Source of the DNA: Acidobacteriota bacterium
GTDB taxonomy: Bacteria > Acidobacteriota > Blastocatellia > Pyrinomonadales > Pyrinomonadaceae
NCBI GenBank assembly: GCA_020853255.1
Contig: JADYZI010000311.1
Coordinates: 1-11,711, forward strand
Direction: 5' to 3'
DNA: 11,711 nt
This document shows positions 1 to 7,012 of the stretch, in pieces. How positions within the stretch are numbered: the stretch's first letter is position 1; every line of letters starts with the position of its first letter. Below the pieces are notes generated by a model. That model made no database searches, was not told where the DNA came from, and worked only from the letters and a program-made list of their open reading frames with translations. Both the position numbers and the translations under genes were made by a program.

Positions 1-310
1 ATTTCGTAAGGTCCGCCAGGACGACGTCCGGTTCGGGTTCATCGAAATCATTGAGCCGAAGCGGATTCTGGATACTAACCTGAATCGACGCGGAACAATT
101 GAGAACAAAAAAGCGCGTCAAAAAATTAACTACAGCCGCATGCCGTTCGCCGATACCCATTTTCTTTATCAGTTCCCCATCTATGATCTCGATCTGCTCA
201 AAGTCCTTGATCAGTCCAAGTTCATACATCGTGTAGTATTCATCCACCGAAAAACGGAGGTGAACAGGCTGAGGGCCGGTCGTGGTCGCTATGTCGCTAC
301 TTCTGATCAT
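1..310 (-). CDS. Uma2-family nuclease-fold protein (DUF820), 5' part only
   Basis: Reading the minus strand from an ATG at 310 gives 103 residues, open to the window edge. The sequence fits the Uma2 family, a restriction-endonuclease-like (PD-(D/E)XK) fold of unclear physiological role. Visible family marks are an N-terminal VDEYYTMYELG segment (residues 22-32), the IEIIDGELIKKMGIGERH stretch (40-57) with the conserved acidic turn and His, and EPEPDVVLAD (91-100), which carries the Asp expected in the active site. The following Lys-containing strand lies beyond the edge. The gene starts 23 bases after the symporter stop on the same strand, so read-through is possible. No good Shine-Dalgarno sequence is seen, and a TATATT lies just before the start. 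Uma2 genes are usually stand-alone and repeated in genomes, so no link to the transporter is implied. Confidence 0.8.
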   Translation of the reverse strand, partial: MIRSSDIATTTGPQPVHLRFSVDEYYTMYELGLIKDFEQIEIIDGELIKKMGIGERHAAVVNFLTRFFVLNCSASIQVSIQNPLRLNDFDEPEPDVVLADLTK

Positions 311-333
311 ACAGAAAATATACTACATCAGAT

Positions 334-1740
334 TCACCCGAGCCCCACATCTTCTTGTGTCTGCAGCAGCTCGTAACCTTCGCTTCGGGCGACAAATGTC
401 GCGGCCGTAAGATCACCAACGACGTTAAGCGTCGTGCGGCACATATCAAGGATGCGGTCAACGCCGAGGATGATGGCGATGAGGGCTGGGTCAACGTTTA
501 TCATTGCCAGGATGCCGATGATGAACGGGATCGAACCAGAAGGAACACCGGCGGTACCAACACCGCCTAAAATGGCGAGATAGACGACCATCAGCTGGGT
601 CGCAAGCGAAAGCTCGGCCCCAGCGAGTTGAGCAAGGAATAGAACCGTAACGCCTTCGTACAACGCGGTCCCGTTCTGATTGGCCGTTGCTCCGACGGTC
701 AGGACAAAGCTGTTTATCTCCTTCGGGATACCAAGATTCTCTTCGCCGACGCGAAGGGCCGTCGGCAGGGTCGCGTTCGACGATGAGGTAGAGAAGGCCG
801 TCACGATCACCGTGCGTGAACGCCTAAAGAACTCGATCGGATTGATCTTTGAAAGAAAATAGACCGACAGCGAAAAAACACCAAAGAAATGCAGCCCGAG
901 GCCGAGCAGAACTGTTGCGACGAACCACGCCAGCGACTGAAGCAAGTCCAGGCCGAATTGGGCCACGTTGTTAAAGATCAGACAAGCGACCGCATACGGC
1001 GCGAACTTCATTATTATGTCGATGATCTTTGACGTGATCGCAAAAACCGAGTCCATCAGGCTGACCACCGGAGCCGCGACCGGCGACGGGATCAGCGTGA
1101 TCGCGATACCGATCATCAACGCAAAGAACATGATGTGCAGCATGTTCGGATTAGAGCCGGAGACGGAATTGAACACATTGCTCGGCACTACGGTCTTTAC
1201 GGCCTGCATAAGCGGCGAATCCGACTTTGCTGCTTCCGCTGCTTTTTTCTGGGCATCGGCGGCCGTCGTGGCCCCGCTGCCGAATTTTGCCTTAAGCTGG
1301 GCCTGAACATCCTCACTAATGCGGTTTCCGGGTTTGATCGTGTTTGCCAACCCAAGGCCGATAACGACCGATATTCCCGAAATCACCAGAACATAAGCAA
1401 AGGATTTTAGCCCGATCCGCCCGAGCTTTCGGATGTCGCCAATACCGGCAACGCCAACGACCAATGACGAAAAGACCAGCGGTACAACGATCATCAGCAG
1501 CAAGCTGAGAAAAAGCGTTCCCACCGGTTGTGTGATATTGCTGACAAACCAAACTACGTTCGGGTCCGACCCGCCCATTGTCCAATTGACAAGCAGTCCG
1601 CCGACCACGCCGGCAAGCAGGCCAAGCAGTATCTTGGTGTGCAGCGGCATGCCTTTGGGCTTGTCCGGAGTATCATCGTCCAGGTCGGTAGCGAGTTCGC
1701 GTTCGTAATCATCCGTAGGAATATCTTTGTTTTCTGCCAT
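334..1740 (-). CDS. Dicarboxylate/amino acid:cation symporter (SDF/DAACS family)
   Basis: This inner-membrane carrier takes up acidic amino acids or C4-dicarboxylates with Na+ or H+. The 468 residues match family length. After a hydrophilic acidic N-terminus (1-30) come the hydrophobic helices. The serine-rich hairpin-1 motif STSSSNATLPTA is at about 317-328, the NxxGT motif at 354-358, the hairpin-2 tip GVPSGSIP at 398-405, and the substrate-binding helix DRILDMCRTTLNVVGD at 428-443. By alignment from memory to archaeal GltPh, D428, D432, R435, T436, N439 and D443 correspond to D390, D394, R397, T398, N401 and D405. The Arg favours an acidic substrate. The usual NMDGT motif is NQNGT here, which changes residues near cation sites. 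A 50-residue Ala/Lys-rich loop (about 140-190) follows the third helix. The start is ATG, with only a weak AAAGAAG upstream. The exact substrate cannot be read from the sequence. Confidence 0.93.
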   Translation of the reverse strand: MAENKDIPTDDYERELATDLDDDTPDKPKGMPLHTKILLGLLAGVVGGLLVNWTMGGSDPNVVWFVSNITQPVGTLFLSLLLMIVVPLVFSSLVVGVAGIGDIRKLGRIGLKSFAYVLVISGISVVIGLGLANTIKPGNRISEDVQAQLKAKFGSGATTAADAQKKAAEAAKSDSPLMQAVKTVVPSNVFNSVSGSNPNMLHIMFFALMIGIAITLIPSPVAAPVVSLMDSVFAITSKIIDIIMKFAPYAVACLIFNNVAQFGLDLLQSLAWFVATVLLGLGLHFFGVFSLSVYFLSKINPIEFFRRSRTVIVTAFSTSSSNATLPTALRVGEENLGIPKEINSFVLTVGATANQNGTALYEGVTVLFLAQLAGAELSLATQLMVVYLAILGGVGTAGVPSGSIPFIIGILAMINVDPALIAIILGVDRILDMCRTTLNVVGDLTAATFVARSEGYELLQTQEDVGLG

Positions 1741-1842
1741 CTTCTTTGTTGCCGTGAGTCAGTAGTTGGAGGTCGGTTGAGTGAGTTTAACAGAAATCCG
1801 GCGAATCAGGCAGATGAAACGACGATCTTTTGTGCTGATTTC

Positions 1843-1871
1843 TTGCCAATATTAAAAAAATCAGATAATAT
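1843..1871 (+). promoter_or_regulatory. Predicted sigma-70-type promoter of the toxin-antitoxin pair
   Basis: TTGCCA (1843-1848) matches five of six bases of the -35 consensus. After a 17-base, A-rich spacer comes TAATAT (1866-1871) as a -10 box. Transcription would start near 1878, leaving a leader of about 26 bases before the antitoxin ATG. A shifted reading of the -10 as GATAAT (1864-1869) would give a 15-base spacer. This is a prediction from consensus matches only. Confidence 0.5.
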
Positions 1872-1878
1872 GATTATC
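1864..1878. promoter_or_regulatory. Perfect palindrome, candidate antitoxin operator
   Basis: GATAAT-ATG-ATTATC is a perfect inverted repeat with six-base arms and a three-base centre. It overlaps the predicted -10 box of the toxin-antitoxin pair and ends 25 bases before the antitoxin start. Phd/YefM-type antitoxins, alone or with their toxin, are known to bind short palindromes at their own promoter, so this is the natural operator candidate. It also lies between the divergent symporter and toxin-antitoxin genes and could affect both. Confidence 0.5.
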
Positions 1879-1903
1879 AGACCAATGCTGGTCCGCACAG
1901 ATC

Positions 1904-2182
1904 ATGCCCCGTACATTGACCGTCACTGAAATGTCGCGAAAGTTCGCGGACTACATAAATCGAGTTGCCTATCGCGGCGAACGGTTCGTGCTGACGCGTG
2001 GTAATAAGCCGGTGGCTGAGATCCGTCCGCTGCCTCGGGGCGTAACTGGTGCCGAACTGCGCGATATCCTGACTTCGGGACCGCATCTCGATCCAAATGA
2101 TGTCGAGCAATTTGCTGAGGACATTGAAGACGCTCGGGCAGAGCTTAACAGCATCGAAATGCGTGACCCATGGGAAGCCTGA
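1904..2182 (+). CDS. Antitoxin of a type II toxin-antitoxin pair, Phd/YefM-like
   Basis: This is a 92-residue DNA-binding antitoxin expected to neutralise the PIN-domain toxin encoded next to it and to repress their shared promoter. The N-terminal half shows the Phd/YefM pattern: TVTEMSRKFADYINRVA (residues 6-22), then RGERFVLTRGNKPVAEIRPL (24-43), a helix followed by the beta hairpin that builds the dimeric DNA-binding fold. The acidic C-terminal part (about 65-92, rich in D and E) is what would wrap the toxin. The stop overlaps the toxin start by 13 bases, so the two are translated together. The Shine-Dalgarno signal is weak. Such antitoxins are found with both RelE- and VapC-type toxins, and here the neighbour decides for VapC. 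Confidence 0.9.
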   Translation: MPRTLTVTEMSRKFADYINRVAYRGERFVLTRGNKPVAEIRPLPRGVTGAELRDILTSGPHLDPNDVEQFAEDIEDARAELNSIEMRDPWEA

Positions 2183-2592
2183 TCGACACAAGCATTTTCA
2201 TCGAGGCAGAACGCGGCCGGCTTGACCTTGATGCTGAGATGAATTCATTCGAAAACGAGGAGTTCTTTATGTCGGTAATTACCGCAAGCGAACTTCTGCA
2301 TGGCGTAAATCGAGCTTCAAGTATATACAGGAATGCACGCGCATCGACGATCGAAGGCTGGATCGGCAAGTTTGCATTGCTCGATGTTGATCTGCCGATC
2401 GCCCGTGAGCATGCACAGATCTACGCAGGATTACGCTCGAGCGGAAAGACCATCGGTTCTCATGACCTGTGGCTAGCCGCAACTTGCTTGTCGCGTGGAT
2501 TAAAAATGGTAACTGCCAACGTTAGAGAATTTGAACGCGTACCGGGCCTCACCGTGGAAAACTGGTCCTCGACCCGGTCTGAGCGCGGTTAG
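2170..2592 (+). CDS. PIN-domain ribonuclease toxin, VapC-like
   Basis: This 140-residue PIN-domain protein is most likely an Mg2+-dependent RNase toxin that cleaves RNA when freed from its antitoxin. Key residues are visible: D6 in LIDTSIFI, E41 in ITASELLHG, and D99 in SHDLWLAAT. The fourth position, often Asp in PIN domains, is N117 in TANVREFERVPGL. That form is common among VapC proteins, so it is not a sign of inactivity. The length and the closing REFERVPGL...VENW segment are typical of the family. The start ATG lies inside the antitoxin gene in another frame. The pair looks intact. The target RNA cannot be predicted. Confidence 0.92.
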   Translation: MGSLIDTSIFIEAERGRLDLDAEMNSFENEEFFMSVITASELLHGVNRASSIYRNARASTIEGWIGKFALLDVDLPIAREHAQIYAGLRSSGKTIGSHDLWLAATCLSRGLKMVTANVREFERVPGLTVENWSSTRSERG

Positions 2593-2609
2593 AAGAATCC
2601 TTTTTTTGT

Positions 2610-4037
2610 ATGTTGTTCCGATCTATCCATTTTGATTCGAAAGGTCGTGCCACTACCAATGCCTCAAAGCCCGAGGTAATTGCTGCGCTTAAAGCTATCG
2701 TCGGCGATGAGAACGTCGTTGTAGATCCTGATCGGGTCGAGCCTTACGGCGCCGACGCGGTCAAGGAGAAGTTTCCGCCTGAGGCCGTTGTTTTTCCGGA
2801 ATCAACAGCGGAAATGGTTGCGATACTCAAGCTCGCAAATGAGGAGCGTTTTCCCGTGACGGCGCGGGGCGGCGGCGTTGGCTACACGGGCGGTGCTGTG
2901 CCGATCGACGGCGGCATTGTTATCGGCACCGACCGGATGAAAACGATCGTCGAGATAAATGTTGACGATCTTTATATCACCTGCCAGCCGGGATTGACGA
3001 CATACGAAGTTCAGCAGGCGGTTGCCGAAAAAGGATTGATGTTCGCGCCGGACCCGGCAAGCTATAAGGATTCATTTATCGGCGGCAACATCGCCGAGAA
3101 CGCCGGCGGTATGCGTACGCCGAAATACGGCGTGACCAAACATCACGTTCTCGGCATGGAAGTGGTAACGGCGACCGGCGAGATTATTCGCGCCGGCGGC
3201 AGAACGGTGAAGAATGTGGTCGGCTTTGACCTGACCGGCCTAATGTGCGGAAGCGAAGGAATGCTCGGTATTATCACAGAAGCGACGCTTAAGCTGCTTC
3301 CGATGCCTGAGGCGACCTCGACCGTCCGTGCCAGTTTCCATTCAATGGAAGCGGCCTGTAAAGTGCTTACCAAGTTCACGCCCGAAGGCCTTTTGCCGAT
3401 GGCGATGGAGGTCCTGGACAAATTCTGCGTCGCCGCCGTCGAAGAAAAATATGCGTTCGGCCTTTCAAAAGACGCTGAAGCGATCCTGCTTGTTGCCGTT
3501 GACGGCTCAAAAGAAGAAGTTGAGCGCAACGCCATCGTTGTCGAACAGATCATCAAGGACAATGGCGGCTTCGACGTTATGCGGGCGAGAACGAAAGACG
3601 AAGAAGACAAGCTGTGGGATGTCCGCCGGGCTATCAGCCCAAGCCTGATGAAATACGGCACGTTGAAGATAAACGAGGATGTCGTGGTCCCTAGATCAAA
3701 GGTTCCTGAACTCGTTGCAACGATCGAACAGATCGGCAAAAGGCACGATACTTTTGTCGCTAACTTCGGCCACGCGGGCGATGGCAATATTCACGTAAAT
3801 TTTGTTGTTGACCGCGACGACCCGGACGCGATAGCCCGTGCCCGCAAATGCGTCGCAGAAACATTCCAGCTTTCGGTCGATCTCGGCGGCACCATCTCCG
3901 GCGAACACGGCATCGGCTATGTAAAATCGCAATATCTTCACTACGCCGTTGATAGACCGACGCTCGACGTAATGAAAGGAATCAAGAAGGTATTCGATCC
4001 AAACGGCATCCTCAACCCCGGCAAAATGTTCGTTTAA
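2610..4037 (+). CDS. FAD-linked oxidase, GlcD type (glycolate/D-lactate dehydrogenase class)
   Basis: This flavoprotein oxidises a 2-hydroxy acid, with glycolate or D-lactate most likely, to the 2-oxo acid. The 475 residues contain an N-terminal FAD-binding domain (about 35-235) with the diphosphate-binding loop ARGGGVGYTGGAVP (85-98), GGNIAENAGGMRTPKYG (158-174) and GSEGMLGIITEATLKLLP (214-231). The C-terminal FAD-oxidase domain carries the metal-binding HAGDGNIH (388-395), SGEHGIG (430-436) and the closing FDPNGILNPGKMF. It aligns over its whole length with E. coli GlcD. No GlcE or GlcF partner is seen beside it, so it may act alone as a D-lactate dehydrogenase or find partners elsewhere. 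It begins 17 bases after the toxin stop. The ATG lacks a good Shine-Dalgarno sequence, so the first 15 or so residues are uncertain. Confidence 0.9.
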   Translation: MLFRSIHFDSKGRATTNASKPEVIAALKAIVGDENVVVDPDRVEPYGADAVKEKFPPEAVVFPESTAEMVAILKLANEERFPVTARGGGVGYTGGAVPIDGGIVIGTDRMKTIVEINVDDLYITCQPGLTTYEVQQAVAEKGLMFAPDPASYKDSFIGGNIAENAGGMRTPKYGVTKHHVLGMEVVTATGEIIRAGGRTVKNVVGFDLTGLMCGSEGMLGIITEATLKLLPMPEATSTVRASFHSMEAACKVLTKFTPEGLLPMAMEVLDKFCVAAVEEKYAFGLSKDAEAILLVAVDGSKEEVERNAIVVEQIIKDNGGFDVMRARTKDEEDKLWDVRRAISPSLMKYGTLKINEDVVVPRSKVPELVATIEQIGKRHDTFVANFGHAGDGNIHVNFVVDRDDPDAIARARKCVAETFQLSVDLGGTISGEHGIGYVKSQYLHYAVDRPTLDVMKGIKKVFDPNGILNPGKMFV

Positions 4038-4381
4038 GCTCTCCAGGTTGGAAGATCGTTGAAAGAACTTGGGGGTGAGGCCAACCAGAACGGAAAACTC
4101 CGAACTACCCACGGCTGGCCCCACTGCGTGAAGGAGCAATCAGACTGAGATTCAATTGCCAAGATCGTTGGGATTGTTTCTGTTTCACAACGTGACGAAA
4201 ACTGTTCTCGTGGCGAAAGCCTCATTCCTCATACTTTCGATTGTAGATACGATCCAGCCAGCTAAAATCCGCGAAACTACCCAATTTTGCTAGGTATTTC
4301 CACTCACGGCGGGATCGCTCTTCGAGCCCGAGACACATTGAAAGGCCGTAGGAGCGGAAGGTGAGACCCAGGACTGAATGT
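4038..4381. other. 344-base gap between converging genes
   Basis: This stretch separates the converging FAD-oxidase and phosphomutase genes. I see no RNA gene and no convincing terminator: the GCTCTTCGAGC hairpin near 4318 has only four base pairs and no T-run. The only coding candidate is a 38-codon minus-strand frame at 4222-4338, listed separately. The rest reads as unassigned sequence, perhaps decayed coding DNA. Confidence 0.5.
4222..4338 (-). CDS. Doubtful 38-residue ORF or C-terminal remnant of a gene
   Basis: From ATG at 4338 the minus strand encodes 38 residues beginning MCLGLEERSRREWKYLAK and ending SWLDRIYNRKYEE. The composition (many charged residues, spaced Trp/Tyr/Phe/Leu) looks more like protein than the surrounding frames do. 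The frame is also open further upstream, with FRSYGLS just before the Met and on into the end of the phosphomutase gene. It could be a small protein, the end of a decayed gene, or chance. I recognise no family. Confidence 0.2.
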   Translation of the reverse strand: MCLGLEERSRREWKYLAKLGSFADFSWLDRIYNRKYEE

Positions 4382-5746
4382 TCAGCCCGCCCGCCCGGAG
4401 TTGATAAATTCTTCGACCTTGCCTTCTACAACGCTACGTATTTCGGTCAGGCTCTGGGCTGAATCGGCCTCGAACCTAAGAACAAGAACCGCCTGCGTGT
4501 TTGAGGCTCGGACCAGTCCCCAGCCGTGCGGGAACAGAATGCGTGCACCGTCGATATTGATGACGTCATTGGTCGCGGAAAAATGTTCCGCAATGCGCGA
4601 GACAATATCGAACTTCGTGTCGTCTGAACAATCAAAGCGAAGTTCCGGTGTTGAGAATGTTTCGGGCAGGTCAGCAAGCAGTTCGGAAAGTTTCTTGTCC
4701 GTTTTTGACAATATCTCCAGCAGTCGAGCGCCGGCATATGTTGCGTCGTCAAAACCGTAAAACCGGTCGGCGAAAAAGATATGGCCGCTCATCTCGCCCG
4801 CAAGTGCTGCACCGGTTTCCTTCATCTTTGCTTTGATCAGCGAATGCCCGGCCTTCCACATTATCGGGCGGCCGCCGTGTCTTTCAATATCGTCGAACAG
4901 ATTTTGCGAGCATTTCACTTCGGCGATGATCGTCGCACCCGGGTTCTCGGCCAAAATTGACCTGGACAGCAATACCATCAACTCATCGCCCCAAATTATG
5001 CGTCCGTTCTCATCCACCACGCCTATCCGGTCGCCGTCTCCGTCGAAAGCGATGCCGAGGTCTGCGCCCGAATCAAGAACCGCGCGGATCGTGTCCTGCA
5101 GGTTTTCAGTGACCGTCGGGTCAGGATGGTGGTTTGGGAACGCCGAATCGGGCTCGACGAACAGCTTGACCAATTCAACACCGAGACGTTCATAGACCGG
5201 TACGGCCGTCACGCCGCCCATTCCATTCCCGCCGTCAACGACCGCCTTTAACGTACGTTTGCCGAATGATACTTTTGAGATGATGTCTGAACAATAGTTC
5301 TCAAGTACGTCAAGGCCTTCGGCCGAGCCTTCTCCTTCGGCGAATTTGCCGCCCAGGGCAATCTGCCTTATCTCTTGTATTTGCGAGCCAAACAGCGTCG
5401 AGGTTCCCAGGCAGATCTTGAACCCGTTATGGTCCGGCGGGTTGTGCGAGCCTGTTATCATCACGCCGCCGTCAACATCTTTTGTAAACGCGGTATGATA
5501 AAGCACAGGTGTGGGCACACGCCCGATAAGCGCAACATCCAGGCCGCACCGGTTGAAGCCTTCCGTCAGCAGCCGGCAAAACCGCGGCGAACTTTCGCGG
5601 GCGTCATAACCGATCGCAACTCGCCGAGCATTGTTTTGTCTGAAGAATGTCCCGATCGCACGGCCCAAAATGGCAACGGCGGCATCATCCAACTGCGGCC
5701 CGACGATGCCCCGGATGTCATATTCGCGGAAGATATGTGTATCCAT
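4382..5746 (-). CDS. Phosphomannomutase/phosphoglucomutase (alpha-D-phosphohexomutase)
   Basis: This cytoplasmic enzyme interconverts hexose 6-phosphate and 1-phosphate (mannose and/or glucose), supplying sugar nucleotides for polysaccharide, lipopolysaccharide or glycogen. From the ATG at 5746 it has 454 residues, the usual length. All four family loops are present: the phosphoserine loop TGSHNPPDHNGFK (98-110, catalytic Ser100), the Mg-binding DGDGDR (235-240), the sugar-specificity loop GEMSGH (317-322), and the phosphate-binding RASNTQAVLVLRFEA (413-427). GEMSGH is the form seen in dual-specificity PMM/PGM enzymes such as AlgC. I chose ATG 5746, giving MDTHIFREYDIRG, which is where relatives begin. 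An in-frame TTG at 5761 would add five residues. The gene is transcribed away from the VWA pair and is probably a single-gene unit. Confidence 0.95.
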   Translation of the reverse strand: MDTHIFREYDIRGIVGPQLDDAAVAILGRAIGTFFRQNNARRVAIGYDARESSPRFCRLLTEGFNRCGLDVALIGRVPTPVLYHTAFTKDVDGGVMITGSHNPPDHNGFKICLGTSTLFGSQIQEIRQIALGGKFAEGEGSAEGLDVLENYCSDIISKVSFGKRTLKAVVDGGNGMGGVTAVPVYERLGVELVKLFVEPDSAFPNHHPDPTVTENLQDTIRAVLDSGADLGIAFDGDGDRIGVVDENGRIIWGDELMVLLSRSILAENPGATIIAEVKCSQNLFDDIERHGGRPIMWKAGHSLIKAKMKETGAALAGEMSGHIFFADRFYGFDDATYAGARLLEILSKTDKKLSELLADLPETFSTPELRFDCSDDTKFDIVSRIAEHFSATNDVINIDGARILFPHGWGLVRASNTQAVLVLRFEADSAQSLTEIRSVVEGKVEEFINSGRAG

Positions 5747-5823
5747 AAGTTCTGATTTCAATGAGCTTAGATACTAGCGAGTTTGGCGAAATAATGCCAG
5801 CTTCGCGTTAAAGCAGAAGACTC

Positions 5824-5863
5824 ACCACATAGGGCACAGAGAGAAGACACAGAGTACACAAAG
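5824..5863. repeat. Degenerate copy of the ACACAGAG octamer repeat
   Basis: The stretch from ACCACAT to ACACAAAG consists of loose copies of an ACACAGAG-like octamer (GGCACAGAG, GACACAGAG, TACACAAAG). It resembles the left arm of the hairpin at 11283-11349 but has no opposing arm. It lies in the 286-base non-coding gap between the divergent phosphomutase and VWA genes. Similar short octamer arrays are scattered between genes in several bacterial phyla. Their function is unknown. Confidence 0.55.
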
Positions 5864-5929
5864 CAATGCAATGAATCATTCAGCCTTGATTCACGGCCAG
5901 TGCGGTGTTTAGCTTCTCGTTTCTGTAAT

Positions 5930-5938
5930 TGATATACT
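5930..5938 (+). promoter_or_regulatory. Possible extended -10 promoter of the VWA pair
   Basis: TGATATACT contains TATACT (five of six bases of the -10 consensus) with the upstream TGN of an extended -10 element. No convincing -35 is seen at the right distance. It would give a leader of about 88 bases before the first VWA gene. That leader includes a perfect GC-rich palindrome, GCCGCA-GG-TGCGGC (5965-5978), which could fold as a small hairpin. Confidence 0.3.
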
Positions 5939-6032
5939 TTCCAATTGCCGACAAGGGGCAACAGGCCGCAGGTGCGGCGCATCGAAAGCTTTAGGTCCGG
6001 CGCGGCTCGCTTCGCCACATTTCCGCTTCCGT

Positions 6033-7004
6033 ATGAATAAGATCGCTCGAATTGTAATCTTTCTTTCTGTATTTGCTTTATTCGCCGGCGCTTTGGCGGC
6101 GCAGACGGCCACGCCGACGCCGCCAACCGGCAACGAGCAGATCAAGACGTTCGAGGTACGGCTGCCCGTAACGGTCCTTTTGAAAAAGGAACTTGTTTCG
6201 GGCCTTTTACCGAGCGATTTTCAGATCCTTGAGGATGGTGTTCCGCAGGAAATAACCTCATTCACCACGGACAAGAAGAATCCGCCGGTGTTCGTTGGCG
6301 TTCTTATGGACACATCGCCTTCGACCGCGGGAAAGCTCGCTTTCTCAAAGGAAGCCGCAAAGAATTTTCTCTACACTGTTTTGCAGCTTAGAAAGGACAA
6401 AGCGGCATTTATGACCTTTGATCACCAGATCAATCTGCTTACAGATTTTACTGACAAGACAGATGTGCTGGACAAAGCGGTGGACGGCGTGAAAAAGACG
6501 GGTTCGCAGACAGCGCTTTATGATGCGGTTTGGCAGTTTGCCGACGAGAAACTGCGAAACGTGCCCGGCCGTCGCGTGATAGTGCTGATCACCGATGGTG
6601 ACGATACTTTCAGCCGTGCGGACCTGAATGACGCGATAGACATTGCACAGCGGACCGAAACCACCATTTTCGGTATTTCAACAAAAGCAGGCTTTCTCGG
6701 TTCGGTCCCCGGTGTCGAGGCTGGTACAGTCAAGGACAAGGGCGACAAATTCCTTACTGAACTATGTGAGCAAACCGGCGGTGAGGCCTTTTTTACAGGC
6801 GATATGATCGCGCTGGAGCGGGCGTTCAAAAAGATCTCCGAAGAGCTAAGATCGCAGTACATTCTTACTTACCGGCCCGCAAACCAGAACTATGACGGGC
6901 GGATGCGGAAGATCGAAGTTCGGTTTACTGACAAAGAAAAGGCCGACAAGTACAAGATACGAACAAAAACGAGCTATCGGGCGATCAAGGACAGTTTGAA
7001 ATAG
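6033..7004 (+). CDS. Secreted von Willebrand factor A protein, VWFA-related (Acidobacteriota type)
   Basis: The product is a 323-residue exported protein of unknown role. Residues 1-23 form a clear signal peptide (NKIAR, a hydrophobic core, then ALAA before Q24), followed by a short Thr/Pro linker. A beta-rich segment at about 38-78 (including PSDFQILEDGVPQEITSF) precedes the VWA domain (about 86-280). The metal site (MIDAS) is complete: D93-T-S95-P-S97, T160 in SQTALYDA, and D188 in LITDGDD. After the domain comes ISEELRSQYILTYRP, a hallmark shared with the next gene. The architecture matches the VWFA-related family (TIGR03436) expanded in Acidobacteriota. The intact site implies divalent-metal-dependent binding of a protein partner outside the cytoplasm. 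It is co-oriented with its paralogue after 8 bases. There is no clear Shine-Dalgarno sequence. Confidence 0.9.
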   Translation: MNKIARIVIFLSVFALFAGALAAQTATPTPPTGNEQIKTFEVRLPVTVLLKKELVSGLLPSDFQILEDGVPQEITSFTTDKKNPPVFVGVLMDTSPSTAGKLAFSKEAAKNFLYTVLQLRKDKAAFMTFDHQINLLTDFTDKTDVLDKAVDGVKKTGSQTALYDAVWQFADEKLRNVPGRRVIVLITDGDDTFSRADLNDAIDIAQRTETTIFGISTKAGFLGSVPGVEAGTVKDKGDKFLTELCEQTGGEAFFTGDMIALERAFKKISEELRSQYILTYRPANQNYDGRMRKIEVRFTDKEKADKYKIRTKTSYRAIKDSLK

Positions 7005-7012
7005 GCGGCCTA

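Noticed and set aside
140..376. Plus-strand ORF of 78 residues at the left edge
   Set aside because: It is antisense to the Uma2-like gene and the end of the symporter, both of which have clear family motifs. It shows none of its own.
2586..2607. T-run after the toxin gene as a terminator
   Set aside because: The run of seven T has no stable stem before it; GGTT/AATC pairs only weakly.
3143..3787. Long minus-strand frame of 214 codons within the FAD-oxidase gene
   Set aside because: It is Ser/Ala/Ile-rich, as expected for the antisense of a GC-biased coding gene, and lies wholly inside a well-supported gene.
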